DNA of 64,000 nucleotides from JANJUB01 sp040081075 (GCA_040081075.1 JBEBHJ010000001.1:1-64000); one strand, 5' to 3'; shown: positions 53,378-62,785, counted from the first letter of the stretch. Translations and numbers: made by a program. The notes: generated by a model not told the origin, from the sequence alone.

Positions 53378-54714
53378 TTCTTCCGAATCGAAAGCTTCTC
53401 CCCATCAATCGAGAAGGAGAAAGACCAGTCACCCGAACCTGCAACGGGCAGCATTTTCAACTGACCGGGTGTAAGATCAGATGCCTTGAGATACCCGCGG
53501 CTCTTTTGTAGCTCTCGCTGAGCTGGCGTCAGGCTCTTCATTAGTGCCTTCAGGTCAGTAATTTCGGCGCGAATAACTTGAGCCCTTTCGGAGAACGCTC
53601 GCGAATCCTTGGCTACCTTTTGGCTTTGCTCTGTGAATACTCTCGCTTCCTTTGCCATTTTTTCAGCATCCTTTGCCGCAGACCGAGTATCTCGAGTGAC
53701 CTTCTTAGATTCTTCAGTGAAGGTGCGTGCTTCTTTAGCTGCCCGTTCCGCGCTTTGGGCCGCCCGCGCTGACTGTCGGACCCGCTCAAACATCGTGTCA
53801 TCCGAGAAAGGATCGCCCTTGAAGTACAGCTTAACTTGGTCTTGGGCAGACTTCATCGCCTCTTCAATCTGCTTTCGAGTCTTCGCATCCAGCCCTTTTT
53901 CATCTCCAAAGTGGAGTTGAACACGACCATCACGCTTCATTTTTTCAATCTCTTCGGGCTTGAGTTCTTTGCCGTTCACCCAGACTTTAACATCGCCTTT
54001 CCTGCCAGACAACGGAGCGAGCTTTTCCAGGGCCTTCAGTTCCTGCAAACCCTTCAAGCCCTTAAGCTCTTTGAGTTCCCCTAACTTCTTAAGCTCCTTG
54101 AGTTCATCGCCCTGGAAAACGAAGGCCTTCATTCCCTCTTTGAGGGCACCAAGATCGTGTTCGAACTTAAGGCGTTGCTCCTTGGTCATGTTTGGCGCAG
54201 TAATCATCGGTGGAACTTCACTCAACTGTTTTTCCAAATCAGCGCGTTGCTTCGCATTGAGCTTTTCGTTTAACATGGGCATAGCTGGTACGGGAGCGGC
54301 CCACGCCTCAGGTCTGGCGGGGGTTGCAAAGCTACCGGCCCATCCTGATCGAGCGAAGGTGTAGATTTCCCCCTTCTTCTGCCAAATGCCACCCATGGCC
54401 TCAGCAATCGCATCCATCGCCTCACGTAGGGGTTGATTATCGAGCTTCACCGAAACTCGTCGCTTGGCGAGGGTATCGTCCGCAATCACAAAATTGACTC
54501 CCGTTGACCTTAACCACTTGACGACATCATCAAAAGTGCCATCTAGATCAACCGTCACCTTCTGTTGAAGGGCCGTATCAAGGTCGTAACCTGCCAAAAT
54601 CAGGGGAGCTTGAGCCTGAGCCACGACGGGTTCAATTTGCTTGTCGCTGGTCAAGTATTGGCTCGCAAATACCGCTGCGAGGGCGGCGGACGCTATCTTT
54701 AGAGTCTTAAACAT
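53374..54714 (-). CDS. Secreted STN-domain protein with Leu/Lys repeats and coiled coil
   Basis: 446 residues from the ATG at 54714 (GGAG eight bases upstream; the frame extends further without support). Signal or anchor ~1-20. Residues ~45-125 look like a secretin/TonB short N-terminal (STN) domain: TFDDVVKWLRSTGVNFVIAD, then RRVSVKLDNQPLREAMDAIAEAMG. A Leu/Lys repeat follows (~195-235: ELKELKKLGELKELKGLKGL), then a VKVWVNGKELKPEEIEKM module, then an Ala/Lys/Glu coiled coil with a duplicated FTEESKKVTRDTRS/FTEQSQKVAKDSRA unit. There is no secretin channel domain. Function unknown. Confidence 0.65.
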   Translation of the reverse strand: MFKTLKIASAALAAVFASQYLTSDKQIEPVVAQAQAPLILAGYDLDTALQQKVTVDLDGTFDDVVKWLRSTGVNFVIADDTLAKRRVSVKLDNQPLREAMDAIAEAMGGIWQKKGEIYTFARSGWAGSFATPARPEAWAAPVPAMPMLNEKLNAKQRADLEKQLSEVPPMITAPNMTKEQRLKFEHDLGALKEGMKAFVFQGDELKELKKLGELKELKGLKGLQELKALEKLAPLSGRKGDVKVWVNGKELKPEEIEKMKRDGRVQLHFGDEKGLDAKTRKQIEEAMKSAQDQVKLYFKGDPFSDDTMFERVRQSARAAQSAERAAKEARTFTEESKKVTRDTRSAAKDAEKMAKEARVFTEQSQKVAKDSRAFSERAQVIRAEITDLKALMKSLTPAQRELQKSRGYLKASDLTPGQLKMLPVAGSGDWSFSFSIDGEKLSIRKN

Positions 54715-54793
54715 AATTTCTTCTCCGTACCCGGTCAATCGACCATCCATGGGTTTACAACAACTACTACAAATTGCAAATCCGATGAGGTTC

Positions 54794-54821
54794 CCAATGT
54801 GCAAAAAATATTGCACATTGG
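54794..54821. promoter_or_regulatory. Perfect 11-bp palindrome upstream of the STN-protein gene
   Basis: CCAATGTGCAA and TTGCACATTGG flank a six-base AAAATA spacer. It lies 80 bases before the STN-protein start and 5 bases after the dppC stop, so it could be an operator for the former or a terminator hairpin for the latter. There is no trailing T-run on the minus strand, which favours an operator. Confidence 0.45.
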
Positions 54822-54825
54822 TTCA

Positions 54826-55635
54826 TTATGTTCGGCCGCTCTTCGGATCAAGGCGTGCGCGCAGACCATCACCAACGAAATTCAAGGCAAAAATCGTCAT
54901 GGACAGCACAAGGCATGGCCATATGAGGGGAACCGGGTGGCTTTGCATTTCGCCCCGAGCATTGTTAATCATCGCACCCCAACTTGGAGTGGGAGGTTGA
55001 ATACCAATTCCAATGAAACTTAGCGTAGACTCTGAAAGGATGGTCCCCGCGAGATCAATCATCGCAACGGCGAGAATGATCCCAATCATTTGGGGCAAGA
55101 TGTGTCGCATAACCACATAGGTTGTTGATGCCCCGGCCGCCCTCGCTGCAATCACATATTCGCGATCTTTGAGCGAAACAAGTTGAGACCTCACCAATCG
55201 CGCCATGCCGGGCCAGGAGGTGATAGAAAGGGCAACCATTACGGGAATCACGCCCGGCGACCAAAGCCCAATTATCAGCAGGGCGATAAGCAGATCGGGG
55301 AAGGCAAACATTGCATCGGTAAACCGGAGGACGGGGGTTCGAATCCAGCTAGGAGCAAAAACCCCAACCGCCCCCATGATAATGCCGAAGGTAATCGCGA
55401 ACGTTTGCACCGTCAGCCCGATCATCAAGGACAATCGACCGCCATAAGCAAGGCGAGCGAAGATATCGCGGCCTAGTTCATCGGTGCCGAGCCAATGCTT
55501 AGCATTGGGCAAGTCGTGGATTGTGTCGCCTTGGGTGAGATGATCGTGGCGAATGTGTGGGCCAAAAACGGCAAAAAGCAACACGAGGAAAAGAAAACCC
55601 ACGCCAGCCCAGAACAAGGTGTCGCGCTTTTTCAA
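54826..55635 (-). CDS. Peptide/nickel-type ABC permease (DppC/OppC-like)
   Basis: 269 residues with an N-terminal helix (LFWAGVGFLFLVLLFAVFGP), then AKHWLGTDELGRDIFARLAYGGRLSL, five further helices, and the EAA loop KDREYVIAARAAGASTTYVVMRHILPQ. It pairs with the DppB-like permease that overlaps it by four bases. No ATPase or substrate-binding protein is adjacent, so the rest of the importer lies elsewhere. Confidence 0.9.
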   Translation of the reverse strand: MKKRDTLFWAGVGFLFLVLLFAVFGPHIRHDHLTQGDTIHDLPNAKHWLGTDELGRDIFARLAYGGRLSLMIGLTVQTFAITFGIIMGAVGVFAPSWIRTPVLRFTDAMFAFPDLLIALLIIGLWSPGVIPVMVALSITSWPGMARLVRSQLVSLKDREYVIAARAAGASTTYVVMRHILPQMIGIILAVAMIDLAGTILSESTLSFIGIGIQPPTPSWGAMINNARGEMQSHPVPLIWPCLVLSMTIFALNFVGDGLRARLDPKSGRT

Positions 55636-56618
55636 ACCTGGGCCTCACGGATTCTAGGGTCAAGAATGGGCAACAAAATGTCAACGATCATATTTACAAA
55701 GATGAAAAGGAAACCTGAAACGATAATCGTGCCAATAATGACGGGGCCGTTCGTTTGCAGGATCGCCTCGATCGCGGTACTTCCAAGCCCAGGCATTGTG
55801 AAGAAGCGCTCAATTACAAAGGATCCGGTGAGCAAAAATCCGAAACTGGTCCCAATGGCCGTAACAACCGGAAGAATTGCATTCCTCAATGCATGACCAA
55901 CAATCAAGCGGAACGGTGGAACTCCTTTGGCGGTGGCGAGTTTGATGAACTCTTGCTTCATGGTCTCGACCATTGAAGCTCGGGTCAATCTCGTAAGCAT
56001 TGCCATCGGCCTCAGGCTTAGCACCATAACGGGAATGAGCAAGTAATAGAAATCCGGGGCGACCCGATCGGGCGTCCAATTCATGGGTAGCTCAGATATG
56101 TTCCCATAGCTCACGAACTGGGCAAACTTGTTCGGATTGAGGCACCACAAATACACCAACAAGGGGGCAAGCACAAAATTTGGCACAGTTACGCCTAGGG
56201 TGCTCAAGATCAATATTGTTCGATCACCCAGCCGATTCTCGTAAACGGCGGCGATTGTTCCCATGGTCACGCCGATAATAATGGCCACGAGCATAGCCAG
56301 GAACGCCGTCCGCGCGGTCATCGGCAGGGTTCTTTTGATGATGTCGGCGACGGGCTCCTTTGTGCCTACGTAGCTCTTGCCGAAATCACCATGGGACAAG
56401 TTTCCGAGCATCTCGACATAGCGAACAGTCCAGGGGCGGTCTAGGCCAAGACGCTTTCTTTGCAATTCGATTTGGGCGATCGTTGCCTTTTCACCCGCAG
56501 CGACCGTGGCGGCATCACCCGGCGCGATCTCATCGGCAATGAAGGCAATGAACGTGATGAAGAGCAGACTAATCGCCCCAAACAGAACCCGCAACGATAT
56601 GGCTTTTGCTAAGCGCAT
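55632..56618 (-). CDS. Peptide/nickel-type ABC permease (DppB/OppB-like)
   Basis: 328 residues with six helices. The DppB blocks are IELQRKRLGLDRPWTVRYVEMLGNLSHGDFGKSY, the helix ILSTLGVTVPNFVLAPLLVYL, and the EAA loop FIKLATAKGVPPFRLIVGHALRNAILPV. First gene of a two-permease unit; substrate (oligopeptide, dipeptide or other) cannot be told from the permeases. Confidence 0.9.
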   Translation of the reverse strand: MRLAKAISLRVLFGAISLLFITFIAFIADEIAPGDAATVAAGEKATIAQIELQRKRLGLDRPWTVRYVEMLGNLSHGDFGKSYVGTKEPVADIIKRTLPMTARTAFLAMLVAIIIGVTMGTIAAVYENRLGDRTILILSTLGVTVPNFVLAPLLVYLWCLNPNKFAQFVSYGNISELPMNWTPDRVAPDFYYLLIPVMVLSLRPMAMLTRLTRASMVETMKQEFIKLATAKGVPPFRLIVGHALRNAILPVVTAIGTSFGFLLTGSFVIERFFTMPGLGSTAIEAILQTNGPVIIGTIIVSGFLFIFVNMIVDILLPILDPRIREAQV

Positions 56619-56644
56619 TGGGGGCGATTATACGCTTTTTGGCG

Positions 56645-58876
56645 CTACTGCCGGAAACTTGCAATGCTTGATTGCTGAGCTTGAAGCTGCGAAATCGCTT
56701 GCTCCATGCGCGCAAATTTCAACATCAACTGTTCCCTCTTCAGGGATAGACCATCCGTTTTTTCGCTAATCGTCTTGGCGATTGAATCGATTTGGGTTTG
56801 CAACGACTGGTCATTGGCCGTCAGAAGGCCGTTAACGGAGTCGTTGTAGGAGGCAACCATTTCGGTAACTTGAGCCGCAATTCCCTTGGTGAAGACAACG
56901 CTGCCAACGTTTCCGGTTGAAGAACCTGAATACAGGACTTGTAATCCCTCTGTGTTCGCGTTGCCTTTGTTTCCGGTCAGAACTTGACCATTTCCGGTGG
57001 CAAGTTCGCCGTTGATCGTGCCGGCAATATCTGTTCCGGCCTGAGCCACGGTGTTGATTCCCCAGCCCGAGCTATTGGGGCCAGCGGCCACATTGCTGGT
57101 CACCGTGAAATTGGATGAGCTTCCAAATCGTTTGCTTGTTAACTTGAGCTTGCCTCCGTCAACGGTCGCCGTAACGAGCTCCTTGAGCTTGGCATCACCA
57201 TTGATCTTATCTGCGATTTGAGTTTGAGAGAGTCCCGATTCAAGCACAAGAGAGTAGGCGGATGAACCAAAGAGGGTCCCGTTGAAGGTGAGAACTTCTT
57301 GTTGGGCGAGATTCCCCGTTTGAACCACTTCACCAAGGTTGGCATGTTGCAACGCGACCTGAGTGATATCGATAGCGTAACCCGAAGGCGGTGAAACCTT
57401 GGTTTTGCCCGTGCTCGCAACGTAACCCAGTTGGGTAGAACCGGAAGTGCCAATCGATCGGAAGAGCGCGCCGACAGCCTCGGAATCTGTGTTAACGGCG
57501 GTGTCCAGGGCAGATTCGTTCAGTTCGAGTTTTCCATCCTTATCGAAGGAGAACCCGATTTGAGTTAAGTTTTTGTACGAGCTAGTTAGCCCAGTTACGG
57601 TGTTGAAAACTAAGCTTGACATGGTTTGTTCGACGCCCCGAACAATCGGGTTGCCAAACAGACCGCCAGTTTGAAAGGTCTCTGTGTCAAGGGCAGAGTT
57701 CTGTTTGATGTAATCAACCATATCATTGAACTTCGTCTGGAAGTCTTTGATTCGATCTTTGACTGCCGTGTTATCACGGGTCAACGCAATTGTGGTCGAT
57801 TCTCCGGTTGTGGCATTTGCCTTCTTCAGCGTAATAGTCGCACCAGGAATCACATTCGTGAGGGTGTTTGTCGCGCTCTTTATGGTTACGCCATCGATCT
57901 TAACTTCAGCGTCTTGAGCGGCCACTAACGGATTGGTAAAGTCGTTTTGCAAAATGCCAATTGCGTGGAGCATGTTATCGGTGTCAGCATATGTCGTAAC
58001 ACCGGTCAAATCTAGCTTGTTGACAGTTGCTCCATTGACGGTAACGGCGCGAACAGTGGCTTGGGCCCCTGATCCCGATGAATTAATAGCATCGGCGATG
58101 CCTTGCAATGAGACCGTCGCAGAATCAACGGTGATCGCTTGGCCATTAATCGTGAACGACTTATTGCCAGTTGCGCCCATGTTCATGAGGGTGTTCAGGG
58201 CGGTGGTAGAGGATGACATTCCAAAACTGGTTGCACCTCCGACGATTGCTTCACGAAATCCCTCGGTGGTTCCGATCAACCCCATGATGTTTGCAATCGA
58301 TCCTTCCAGATCGCATATCTGAATAGCTTTATCGCCGCCTGAGTTGTTGGAAGTCAGAGTCAAATGCACGTTGCCCGGCCCGCCATCAATGATGCTCGCC
58401 GTGACGCCGGCTGATGCCCCGTTTATCTTTGTTGCGAACGAGCGAAGCGTATCAGTCGGATCAACGGCTATTGTTTTTCCATTGATCACGATTTTTCCGG
58501 AAATGTTTGCGGCTGCAGTAGCCGACGTTGAAGCGTTTGAGGAGATTTTGTGAGATTGGGCCAGTTTGAATACTTTAAGATCGTAGATTCCAGCCGCCGC
58601 ATCGCTGGAAGCCGTTACGCTGGCAGTATCGGTCACGCTTGAGCTTGCCGAGATCGGATTGAATGTCGCGGCCATGTTCAGCGCCCCAATTGAAGAGGAC
58701 AAAGCCGTCAACCGGCCCCTGAATCCGCCCATGAGTCCCGCTTGCGCAGTCAGTTGCGCTTGCTGCCGTTGCATGCGTTGGATCGGAATTTGTTCTAGCT
58801 GAATTAGGCGATCAATTATGGAATTGGTGTCAATCCCACTGCTCAGCCCACCGAAGTTAATCCCACTTAAGCTCAT
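56645..58876 (-). CDS. fliD: Flagellar filament cap protein FliD
   Basis: 743 residues, longer than the common 450-650. The N-terminus GINFGGLSSGIDTNSIIDRLIQLEQIPIQRM and the C-terminal coiled coil (SLQTQIDSIAKTISEKTDGLSLKREQLMLKFARMEQAISQLQAQ) are canonical. The middle has the FliD domains D2/D3 and FLiD_C (LTDNTAVKDRIKDFQTKFNDMVDYI) plus an inserted region around 480-640 (EVLTFNGTLFGSSAYSLVLESG). It is separate from the flg operon and no fliS or fliC follows. Confidence 0.92.
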   Translation of the reverse strand: MSLSGINFGGLSSGIDTNSIIDRLIQLEQIPIQRMQRQQAQLTAQAGLMGGFRGRLTALSSSIGALNMAATFNPISASSSVTDTASVTASSDAAAGIYDLKVFKLAQSHKISSNASTSATAAANISGKIVINGKTIAVDPTDTLRSFATKINGASAGVTASIIDGGPGNVHLTLTSNNSGGDKAIQICDLEGSIANIMGLIGTTEGFREAIVGGATSFGMSSSTTALNTLMNMGATGNKSFTINGQAITVDSATVSLQGIADAINSSGSGAQATVRAVTVNGATVNKLDLTGVTTYADTDNMLHAIGILQNDFTNPLVAAQDAEVKIDGVTIKSATNTLTNVIPGATITLKKANATTGESTTIALTRDNTAVKDRIKDFQTKFNDMVDYIKQNSALDTETFQTGGLFGNPIVRGVEQTMSSLVFNTVTGLTSSYKNLTQIGFSFDKDGKLELNESALDTAVNTDSEAVGALFRSIGTSGSTQLGYVASTGKTKVSPPSGYAIDITQVALQHANLGEVVQTGNLAQQEVLTFNGTLFGSSAYSLVLESGLSQTQIADKINGDAKLKELVTATVDGGKLKLTSKRFGSSSNFTVTSNVAAGPNSSGWGINTVAQAGTDIAGTINGELATGNGQVLTGNKGNANTEGLQVLYSGSSTGNVGSVVFTKGIAAQVTEMVASYNDSVNGLLTANDQSLQTQIDSIAKTISEKTDGLSLKREQLMLKFARMEQAISQLQAQQSSIASFRQ

Positions 58877-59031
58877 CCTATTATTGATTCTCGGACATTC
58901 TCATGCAATCCTTGAGCCCAGCCTGAAGAATATGCTGGCGTTTGCCGAATATTGATCTGGCAGTGAAGCTTCAAAAACCGCTAGAATTAGCGTAGTTGAA
59001 TCAACTGTCGCAAAAGGTCGTCTGATAAGTT

Positions 59032-60051
59032 ATGAAACGTGTATTTTTCTTGGTGCTTTGGGTCTTGAGCGCTCTCAGCATGGCGGGAACCATTAATGTT
59101 AACTCACCGGCACGGGGAACCCCGACCGCACCGACACTTGTGGGCACCTCTAAGTCGATCAACTTTGCCTTGACCAACATGGTGAATGAAGCGAAGGTAT
59201 CGATCACGGTGCGAAGACAGAGCGACAACTCCCTCTTTTTTGAATCCATTGATGCGGTCTCAGTTACGCCGAGCACGAACAATCACGATGGAAGCGGAAC
59301 CTTCAACCTAACCTTTGCTCAAGGGACGCCAGAAGTCGTCTTTCGTGTTGAAGTGCGGGCTCGCGACATTAACAACGAGACCACTTACAATGTGGATCAA
59401 GATTTGTTTGTGAAGCCGGACGTAACGAAGCCAAAAATTTTATCTTTCAACCCGATCACAAACTCCTTCGTTAAGGGCATTGTTCCTATACGAGTGCGTA
59501 TTTCCGAGACGAACCTCAAAGAGTGGCGCGTTCAGGTGAACAGCCAGGATATTCCCAATAATACGGGTTCAACCGTTAACGCCCAAGGTGAGTTTGTTGT
59601 TAATTGGGATACCACCGGCATTCAACTCGACGGCGCGCAGTCAATATCGATTCGGGTTCGAGATCTTGCGGATAACGAAGAGACGACAAACATTTCTCTA
59701 ACTCTTGATCGAATCGCCCCAACGGTGACGATACGAGCCCCGGTCAATAACACGACTTATTCAGCGGGAACTACGATCACGATCACAGTGGATATTCGGG
59801 ATGCTAGCAATGCCGCTGTTAACTTCTCAGGAGTAGACGTCGTGGCTCGGACTACCGCAGGCGCGTTCATCACCAGAGCCTCGCGGGTCTCGTTCCAGCC
59901 TGTAGATGGGACGACCAACCGTTGGGTTGGTAGGATTCGATGGGTTCAAGGACAACTACCCTCAACATTCAAAATTCATGTCACCGCGGTGGACAAGGCA
60001 GGCAACGTGCCGCCAACACCCCAAACCGTAACCGTAAAGATTGGATCTTAA
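59032..60051 (+). CDS. Secreted protein with tandem Ig-like domains
   Basis: 339 residues: signal peptide (MKRVFFLVLWVLSALSMAG) and about three beta-sandwich repeats. The later two resemble Ig-like/cadherin-like domains (TKPKILSFNPITNSFVKGIVPIRVRI, then ISIRVRDLADNEETTNISLTLDRIAPTVTIRAPVNN), ending VTAVDKAGNVPPTPQTVTV. First gene of a three-gene envelope unit with the barrel protein (18 bases on) and the pseudo-caspase. Probably surface-attached or periplasmic. Confidence 0.7.
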   Translation: MKRVFFLVLWVLSALSMAGTINVNSPARGTPTAPTLVGTSKSINFALTNMVNEAKVSITVRRQSDNSLFFESIDAVSVTPSTNNHDGSGTFNLTFAQGTPEVVFRVEVRARDINNETTYNVDQDLFVKPDVTKPKILSFNPITNSFVKGIVPIRVRISETNLKEWRVQVNSQDIPNNTGSTVNAQGEFVVNWDTTGIQLDGAQSISIRVRDLADNEETTNISLTLDRIAPTVTIRAPVNNTTYSAGTTITITVDIRDASNAAVNFSGVDVVARTTAGAFITRASRVSFQPVDGTTNRWVGRIRWVQGQLPSTFKIHVTAVDKAGNVPPTPQTVTVKIGS

Positions 60052-60069
60052 TCTTAGGAAGAGAAACTC

Positions 60070-61209
60070 ATGACAAAACGATCAACTTTGATGATAACCG
60101 CGATGGGGGCATGTCTGGCTCCAACCGCCGCCCATGCTCAGATTCCCGACTTGGTCTCGGCATTTGACGCTGGCGGACGCGCGATGGGAATGGGCGGAGC
60201 GACGAACCAAACGGGTTCAGAAACCCTTTCCGCCTACTACAATCCTGCTGGCCTCGGCTATCTGAATCGAAACACCGTTGGACTCTCCTTCAGGAATAAA
60301 CCGCAATCCAAGACAGTTGTTACAGGCGACATCGCCCCGACAGGAACCCAATTCCTGAGTAGCCAAAGCGAGCCAGGCCCAACCGGTCTCGGTCACGCTG
60401 GTATCGCGATTCCACTCCGCAATGGTCGCGGTGGCAACAATGGTGTCATTGCCGTTAGCCTTACGGCCGGCGGTCAACTTCGAGATGAGCGAACAGCTGG
60501 AAGCGGGCTCACTGAGAACGGCCTTGGTGCCGCGAACTACCGCCAGCTTATTAAATCGGATACCGAGTTCATTAACGTCAGCTACGGTCGTGCAACTGGG
60601 GACGGTTCATTTTCATGGGGTTTGGGCCTCGTTTACGCTATCAACCGCCAGATTAACCAGAAATCGGCGCCGAGCGGGGTGACCGATTTTGATGCCCAAG
60701 CAACAGGCATTGGTGGTCAGGTTGGAGTTGTGTTCACACCGAAAGACAATCCCGATCTAAGCGTTTCCGCGAGTTATCGAACTCCGATCAAGCTTAAGTC
60801 CGGCGGAGCCTCGCCCTTGATCTTTGAAGAAGTTCCTGGACGACTCGCCGCGGGTGTAGCTATCCGACGCAACGGATTTAGAGGGGCACGTGACTATATG
60901 GTGCTCGGCGTGGACGTAACCCATTTCTTTGATGGTAAAGATGCCACGGTGATTGACCGTGACCCGCAAACAGTCTTCGGGCTCGGAGTTGAATACAACT
61001 ATTCCATGGGAACCGCTCGAATCCCTGTTCGCTTGGGATACAACGCCGTTCCTGCGGGTGGGCGAGATTTCGGTCGGCGAAACGCCTTCACGTTTGGACT
61101 TGGATATCGTCCGAACAAGGCGGATTGGGGAGTGGACCTGAACTGGGCAAAGGTAAACGGGGGCGGAAACGACTTCGGAATCTCACTATCCTACAAGTTT
61201 GGAAATTAA
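60070..61209 (+). CDS. Outer-membrane beta-barrel protein, PorV/FadL-like
   Basis: 379 residues with a signal peptide (cleavage after AAHAQ) and strongly alternating barrel strands ending in an aromatic/amphipathic terminal strand (GISLSYKFGN). The N-terminal block FDAGGRAMGMGGATNQTGSETLSAYYNPAGLGYL is the typical first segment of PorV/PorQ/FadL-type (OMPP1/UPF0164) barrels. AGGAAGAG precedes the ATG. It may be a transporter or a sorting component for neighbouring secreted proteins. Confidence 0.78.
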   Translation: MTKRSTLMITAMGACLAPTAAHAQIPDLVSAFDAGGRAMGMGGATNQTGSETLSAYYNPAGLGYLNRNTVGLSFRNKPQSKTVVTGDIAPTGTQFLSSQSEPGPTGLGHAGIAIPLRNGRGGNNGVIAVSLTAGGQLRDERTAGSGLTENGLGAANYRQLIKSDTEFINVSYGRATGDGSFSWGLGLVYAINRQINQKSAPSGVTDFDAQATGIGGQVGVVFTPKDNPDLSVSASYRTPIKLKSGGASPLIFEEVPGRLAAGVAIRRNGFRGARDYMVLGVDVTHFFDGKDATVIDRDPQTVFGLGVEYNYSMGTARIPVRLGYNAVPAGGRDFGRRNAFTFGLGYRPNKADWGVDLNWAKVNGGGNDFGISLSYKFGN

Positions 61210-61224
61210 GGAGCTATCAGTAGA

Positions 61225-62589
61225 ATGCGTCGGATTTTTTGTATTGTTTTAGCAAGCGTTGCCGCTTTGGGAGGAGCCCAGCAGTGGAGCTCAACCTATG
61301 ATGCGGGGCTAACTGCTGCCCGAGCGCTGAAATGGATGGACGCCCGTTCTGCCTTCAAGCAGGCAGCGGCTTTTCGAACGGATGACGTAGCGACTCCGAC
61401 GACGCTACCTGGGCCTGTTACAGAGCGTCGAACCTGGCGCAACGGTTCGCCCTATTCCCCGAATTTTCTCGCTGCTTATGCGGGGTTCAAGGCTTCGGAT
61501 GCGTTGTCTGGAGAGGATCGCTCCAAACTGCTGAAAGATGTCTGCGGTGAGTTCGAGACTATTCTTTCCAAGAATCAGCTCTCTGCCGAAACATTCTTCT
61601 TCCTCAACAATGTTTACGTCCAACTGGCCGAGACCGAAAAAAGGCTAAAGCTAGAAGAGCGACTTACATCCACCAACAACAAACTGACTTGGAAAGTCGA
61701 CCTCGAGCCGGTGACCCCGGAGGATCAATCCGCCGTAAACGCCGCATTCCAACGATCCGTCCCCATCGTTTCTCCACCTTCAGTTTCGCCCAAAACGGGC
61801 CAAGGAACTGGCGCAGGAGCGGGGACAACAACCACTACGAACCCGACCCAAGCGCCGATCGGCGGAGGCACACCTTTAGCTTCATTCAGTGGCCGCGTTC
61901 CAACGATTGCGACCAAATATGCGCTGATCGTTGGCAACTCGGAGAGCAGAATTCAGGATGTAAAGCTCCCTTTCGCTAGTGATAGTGCCCAGGCGCTGAG
62001 GGAAAGTCTAGTTTCCAGTTGCGGTTACCCCGAGGCAAATATCGAACTTGTGCTAAATGCGACGCGAGATCAAATGTTGTCAACAGCCAAGGCCCTGGCT
62101 GAGCGAATGCCTAAAGGTTCAACAGTTTTTGTTTACTTTGCGGGCGTTGGAAGCAACCTTGATGGTAAGGACTATCTGGCTGGAGTCGATTCAGCTAGCC
62201 TAACTGAATCGGGCTCTATGCTCTCAAAGCGCGAACTCTACACGATTTTTAATCGCCGCGAAGCCAGCGTTTTTGCCTTTTTCGAGGTCAATCGCCCAAG
62301 CATGAAGGGACGAATCTTCGGCACGGATACGCCCGATGTTGGACCCGTATCCCAGATGCAGGGAACGTCGCCAGAGAAAGAAGTCTACTCAACCGTACAC
62401 GATGGAAAGGAGATTGGACTCTTTACCTATTCGCTTGTAAGCTTGTTTAGCGAGGTGCGCTCTAACCAAATCCCGATCATGGAGTTTGGGTGGAAAGTAT
62501 TCGATAAAATTCGAACGATTGGTGGTGGCGGTAAGCAAACGCCCACTTTGCCAGGGCGAACGGGCCTAGACCCAGCCGCTAGATTCTAA
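61225..62589 (+). CDS. Secreted caspase-fold protein lacking catalytic His and Cys
   Basis: 454 residues. Signal peptide (~1-18), helical TPR-like region (~25-155), Pro/Thr/Gly linker (~180-222), then a caspase p20-like core (~230-360): KYALIVGNS, FASDSAQALRESLVSSCGYPEANIELVLNATR, and strand FVYFAGVGSNLDGKDYLAGVD. In active metacaspases this strand reads FYYSGHG, so V308 replaces His; the next strand reads VFAFFEVNRPS where the Cys block is LDACRSG, so N356 replaces Cys. It is likely a pseudo-enzyme. AAGGAG lies before the start, 15 bases after the barrel gene. Confidence 0.72.
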   Translation: MRRIFCIVLASVAALGGAQQWSSTYDAGLTAARALKWMDARSAFKQAAAFRTDDVATPTTLPGPVTERRTWRNGSPYSPNFLAAYAGFKASDALSGEDRSKLLKDVCGEFETILSKNQLSAETFFFLNNVYVQLAETEKRLKLEERLTSTNNKLTWKVDLEPVTPEDQSAVNAAFQRSVPIVSPPSVSPKTGQGTGAGAGTTTTTNPTQAPIGGGTPLASFSGRVPTIATKYALIVGNSESRIQDVKLPFASDSAQALRESLVSSCGYPEANIELVLNATRDQMLSTAKALAERMPKGSTVFVYFAGVGSNLDGKDYLAGVDSASLTESGSMLSKRELYTIFNRREASVFAFFEVNRPSMKGRIFGTDTPDVGPVSQMQGTSPEKEVYSTVHDGKEIGLFTYSLVSLFSEVRSNQIPIMEFGWKVFDKIRTIGGGGKQTPTLPGRTGLDPAARF

Positions 62590-62614
62590 CGTTCGGGTAT
62601 CCTAACTAGTCTCT

Positions 62615-62700
62615 GGGGAGTTGCCCGAGTGGCCAATGGGAACAGACTGTAAATCTGTCGGCGATAGCCTACGTAGGTTCGAATCCTACACTCCCCACCA
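62615..62700 (+). tRNA. tRNA-Tyr (GTA)
   Basis: An 86-base class II tRNA with encoded CCA. Acceptor GGGGAGT pairs with ACTCCCC, the anticodon loop CTGTAAA gives GTA, the long variable arm lies at ~62655-62674, and the T-arm contains GGTTCGAATCC. It is followed after four bases by tRNA-Thr. Confidence 0.96.
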
Positions 62701-62704
62701 GAGC

Positions 62705-62779
62705 GCCCTTGTAGCTCAGCGGCAGAGCACTTCTTTGGTAAAGAAGAGGTCACGGGTTCGATTCTCGTCAAGGGCTCCA
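62705..62779 (+). tRNA. tRNA-Thr (GGT)
   Basis: A 75-base tRNA with encoded CCA. Acceptor GCCCTTG pairs with CAAGGGC, the D-arm is AGCTCAGCGGCAGAGC, the loop TTGGTAA gives anticodon GGT, and the T-arm is GGGTTCGATTC. It forms a Tyr-Thr pair with the preceding tRNA. Confidence 0.95.
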
Positions 62780-62785
62780 TTTTTG

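Noticed and set aside
61225..62589. Active metacaspase or CRISPR-linked caspase
   Set aside because: Catalytic His and Cys positions are Val and Asn, and no CRISPR array or Cas gene is in the window.
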